Shown in pieces: positions 62,480-64,000 of a DNA stretch of 64,000 nt; within the stretch, counting starts at the first letter, position 1, and each line of letters begins with the position of its first letter. Under the pieces are notes generated by a model. The model saw nothing but the letters and a program-made list of their open reading frames with translations. It had not been told where the DNA came from and ran no database searches. Source of the stretch: an uncultured Clostridia bacterium (GTDB taxonomy: Bacteria; Bacillota; Clostridia; Christensenellales; Borkfalkiaceae); contig CAMWIW010000006.1 in the NCBI GenBank assembly GCA_947174415.1, positions 1 through 64,000 on the forward strand, given 5' to 3'. Position numbers and translations under genes: made by a program.

Positions 62480-62514
62480 ATTATATAATTGAGGCAGTTG
62501 CAAAATTTGTCTTA
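62480..62514 (-). promoter_or_regulatory. Candidate spoIIE promoter with long spacer and 0A-like box
   Basis: On the minus strand TATAAT (62485-62480) lies 6 nt before the ATG at 62473. AAGACA (62513-62508) is 22 nt upstream, within TAAGACAAA, which matches 7 of 9 positions of the Spo0A box on the complementary reading (TTYGACAAA). Bacillus spoIIG/spoIIE promoters have 21-22-nt spacers and need Spo0A. The match is suggestive only. Confidence 0.4.
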
Positions 62515-62642
62515 TAATAATTTAATTTGCCATATATACGATAAAATTTTTTTATGTGCGGGACAAAGCAAAAAACCGTTTCGTTGTAATTACGACACTT
62601 GCATAAATAAATTTTAGTGTTATAATATAGGCGAGGCGGAAT

Positions 62643-64000
62643 ATGAATAAAAAAAGTTTGTTTTTGAAACTTACAATTATCGTTTTGGTAATATCGAGTG
62701 CGTTTATACTTTCTTCGTGCTTTACGGCTACACTAAGTATTGCTTCCTGTCAGAAAAACTGTCAGGAATCATGCCGTAATAATTCGGATAATTACGATGG
62801 CAACGAATACGGAATTTATTATACTCTTTCCGACGACGGGCAAAGCTACTTCGTTTCGGAAGTGGGTTATAAGGAAACTTCGGTGATAATCCCCGAAACT
62901 TACGAGGGTAAGCCCGTAACGGGAATAAGAAGGGGCGCGTTCACGCACATTGAGTTTGGTGTAGGCTGTGCAGGACCTCGCTATTTCGGTAATAATTTTA
63001 CAAGCCTGACTTTGCCGAAAACCCTGAAAACGGTTGAGGACGGCGTATTCGGTTACGGCATTTCCGAGTACGGTTATTACAACGATTGCGGCAGATGCGA
63101 TGCAATCTATTTCGAGGGTACGCTCGAAGATTGGTTCTCGATAAAATTCGGTAGCTCGCCGTTTTCAAATGAAACTGAGCTATATATAGGCGGCAAGAAA
63201 GTAACCGACGTGGAAATACCCGAAAGCATTACAAGTATAGGCGAAAACGTTTTTGCATGTTACGGCTGGCTTAAAAGCGTTACCTTCCACGAAAAAGTTG
63301 CGCTGATAAACGAATATGCATTTTACGGCTGCGACAAATTGGAAGAATTGATTTTCCCATGCGCGGATTTAACGGTAGAACGTGCGGCATTTAAAAATTG
63401 CTCGGGTATAGAAACGATTACTTTTACGGGTGAAAAGCTTGTTTTGGGTTACGAAGCGTTTGCTTATTGCGCCCGTCTTAAAGAAGTGAATTGGAACACT
63501 GTCAGCATTACGACTATACCGCAGTTCGCTTTCTGCGAATGTTCGGGCCTTGAAACTTTCGTAATCCCCTCTTCGGTTGAGGTAATAAGGGACGGCGCGT
63601 TTGCGGGTTGTTACAACCTTGTTGAGATATATAATCTCTCTAAACTGAACGTCGTTGCGGGTGCAAGCACTCACGGCGGGGTGGCATATTTTGCGGGTGC
63701 GGTTCATACTTCCGAGGAAGAGAAAAGCAGTATCCTGACCGTCGGCGACTATAAATTTACGGTTAGCGAGACTGAAAACGTTCTGTTTAAATACACGGGC
63801 GAAGGCGGTGCGCTCAATCTGCCCGTCCTCGAAAGCGGAGAAGAGTACCGAATAAACAATTCCGTTTTTCGGTATGACGACAGGATTTTGTCCGTTAACG
63901 TTCCCGACTGCGTAACGGCAATAGGCGAAAACGCGTTTTTCGAATGTACAAACCTTAAAATAGTTTCTGGCTGCAAAGGTCTTTTAACGGTTGGCAACAA
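62643..64000 (+). CDS. BspA-type leucine-rich-repeat lipoprotein, 3' truncated by window edge
   Basis: The ATG at 62643, behind GAGGCGGAAT, opens a frame with no stop before base 64000 (452 residues visible). Residues 1-27 form a lipoprotein signal peptide with lipobox LSSC (MNKKSLFLKLTIIVLVISS, then AFILSSC). A Cys-rich stretch (CQKNCQESC) follows. LRR_5 repeats follow, with phrases VIIPETYEGKPVTGI, AFYGCDKLEELIF, AFAYCARLKEV and AFFECTNLKIV. BspA-like proteins face outward and often bind host or other surfaces. Together with the MBG protein at the other end of the window it points to a surface-exposed, host- or biofilm-associated lifestyle (inference). Confidence 0.85.
   Translation, partial: MNKKSLFLKLTIIVLVISSAFILSSCFTATLSIASCQKNCQESCRNNSDNYDGNEYGIYYTLSDDGQSYFVSEVGYKETSVIIPETYEGKPVTGIRRGAFTHIEFGVGCAGPRYFGNNFTSLTLPKTLKTVEDGVFGYGISEYGYYNDCGRCDAIYFEGTLEDWFSIKFGSSPFSNETELYIGGKKVTDVEIPESITSIGENVFACYGWLKSVTFHEKVALINEYAFYGCDKLEELIFPCADLTVERAAFKNCSGIETITFTGEKLVLGYEAFAYCARLKEVNWNTVSITTIPQFAFCECSGLETFVIPSSVEVIRDGAFAGCYNLVEIYNLSKLNVVAGASTHGGVAYFAGAVHTSEEEKSSILTVGDYKFTVSETENVLFKYTGEGGALNLPVLESGEEYRINNSVFRYDDRILSVNVPDCVTAIGENAFFECTNLKIVSGCKGLLTVGN

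Overview
The window reads as chromosome of an endospore-forming, Gram-positive member of the Clostridia. The evidence is spoIVA, a spoIIE-type phosphatase, lysine/peptidoglycan genes of the diaminopimelate aminotransferase route (dapL, dapF), type III glutamine synthetase, RqcH and RNase J. Base composition is moderate (my impression is mid-40s % GC, not computed), genes are dense, and intergenic promoters follow the TTGACA-17-TATAAT rule closely. No rRNA, tRNA, CRISPR array, integrase or transposase was recognised. The lineage cannot be fixed from sequence reading alone.

Layout. 1-6458: 3' part of a giant surface protein with beta-helix-like repeats, many MBG/YDG-like domains and a C-terminal membrane anchor. 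6518-7085: a small DUF6809-like gene and a divergent XRE regulator with a palindrome in the promoter spacer. 7152-13346: M18 aminopeptidase, a secreted protein of unknown function, DegV, and two tandem GNAT-like paralogues. 13394-16119: rqcH followed by three small membrane proteins (minus strand). 16300-23669: protein quality control block tig-clpP-clpX-lon-engB, then a divergent sugar-transferase-like protein and a DUF378 protein. 23777-30085: a five-gene operon of GH3 glycosidase, SGNH hydrolase, two alpha/beta hydrolases and an ATP-grasp enzyme. 30133-31640: AT-rich accessory island (SLOG/DUF1273, two XRE regulators, a tiny membrane protein) with several palindromic operators, bounded by terminators. 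31747-33222: spoIVA, followed by a 524-nt gap holding a 121-nt concentric palindrome. 33747-34391: a 47-residue protein and a double-HTH regulator. 34797-37262: an 821-residue repeat protein. 37373-43644: rnj-trmR-U32 peptidase-aroA-dinB, the first four coupled by 4-nt ATGA overlaps. 43770-50138: glnN, ClC transporter, an S-4TM-like membrane protein, purA. 50187-53040: ECF sigma factor, putative anti-sigma factor and a YfbK-like vWA protein (minus). 53151-59427: dapF, two small AT-rich genes, pyrG, dapL, malQ. 59540-60097: an AT-rich acetyltransferase. 60209-62473: spoIIE (minus). 62643 to the end: start of a BspA-type leucine-rich-repeat lipoprotein.

How the genes work together. tig, clpP, clpX, lon and rqcH form a chaperone/proteolysis/ribosome-rescue neighbourhood. 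trmR and the U32 peptidase gene fit the two steps of 5-methoxyuridine synthesis at tRNA position 34. dapL and dapF are consecutive steps to meso-diaminopimelate. The GH3-SGNH-esterase operon lacks signal peptides and suggests intracellular processing of imported acylated glycosides.

The observations most worth a second look are: several small loci with divergent XRE regulators, each with its own palindrome; the concentric palindrome after spoIVA; the 821-residue repeat protein with an unfamiliar C-terminal domain; the S-4TM-like protein with a histone-H1-like tail; a gene-conversion tract between the tandem GNAT-like genes; and apparently leaderless promoters at dapF, clC, GH3 and possibly spoIIE.
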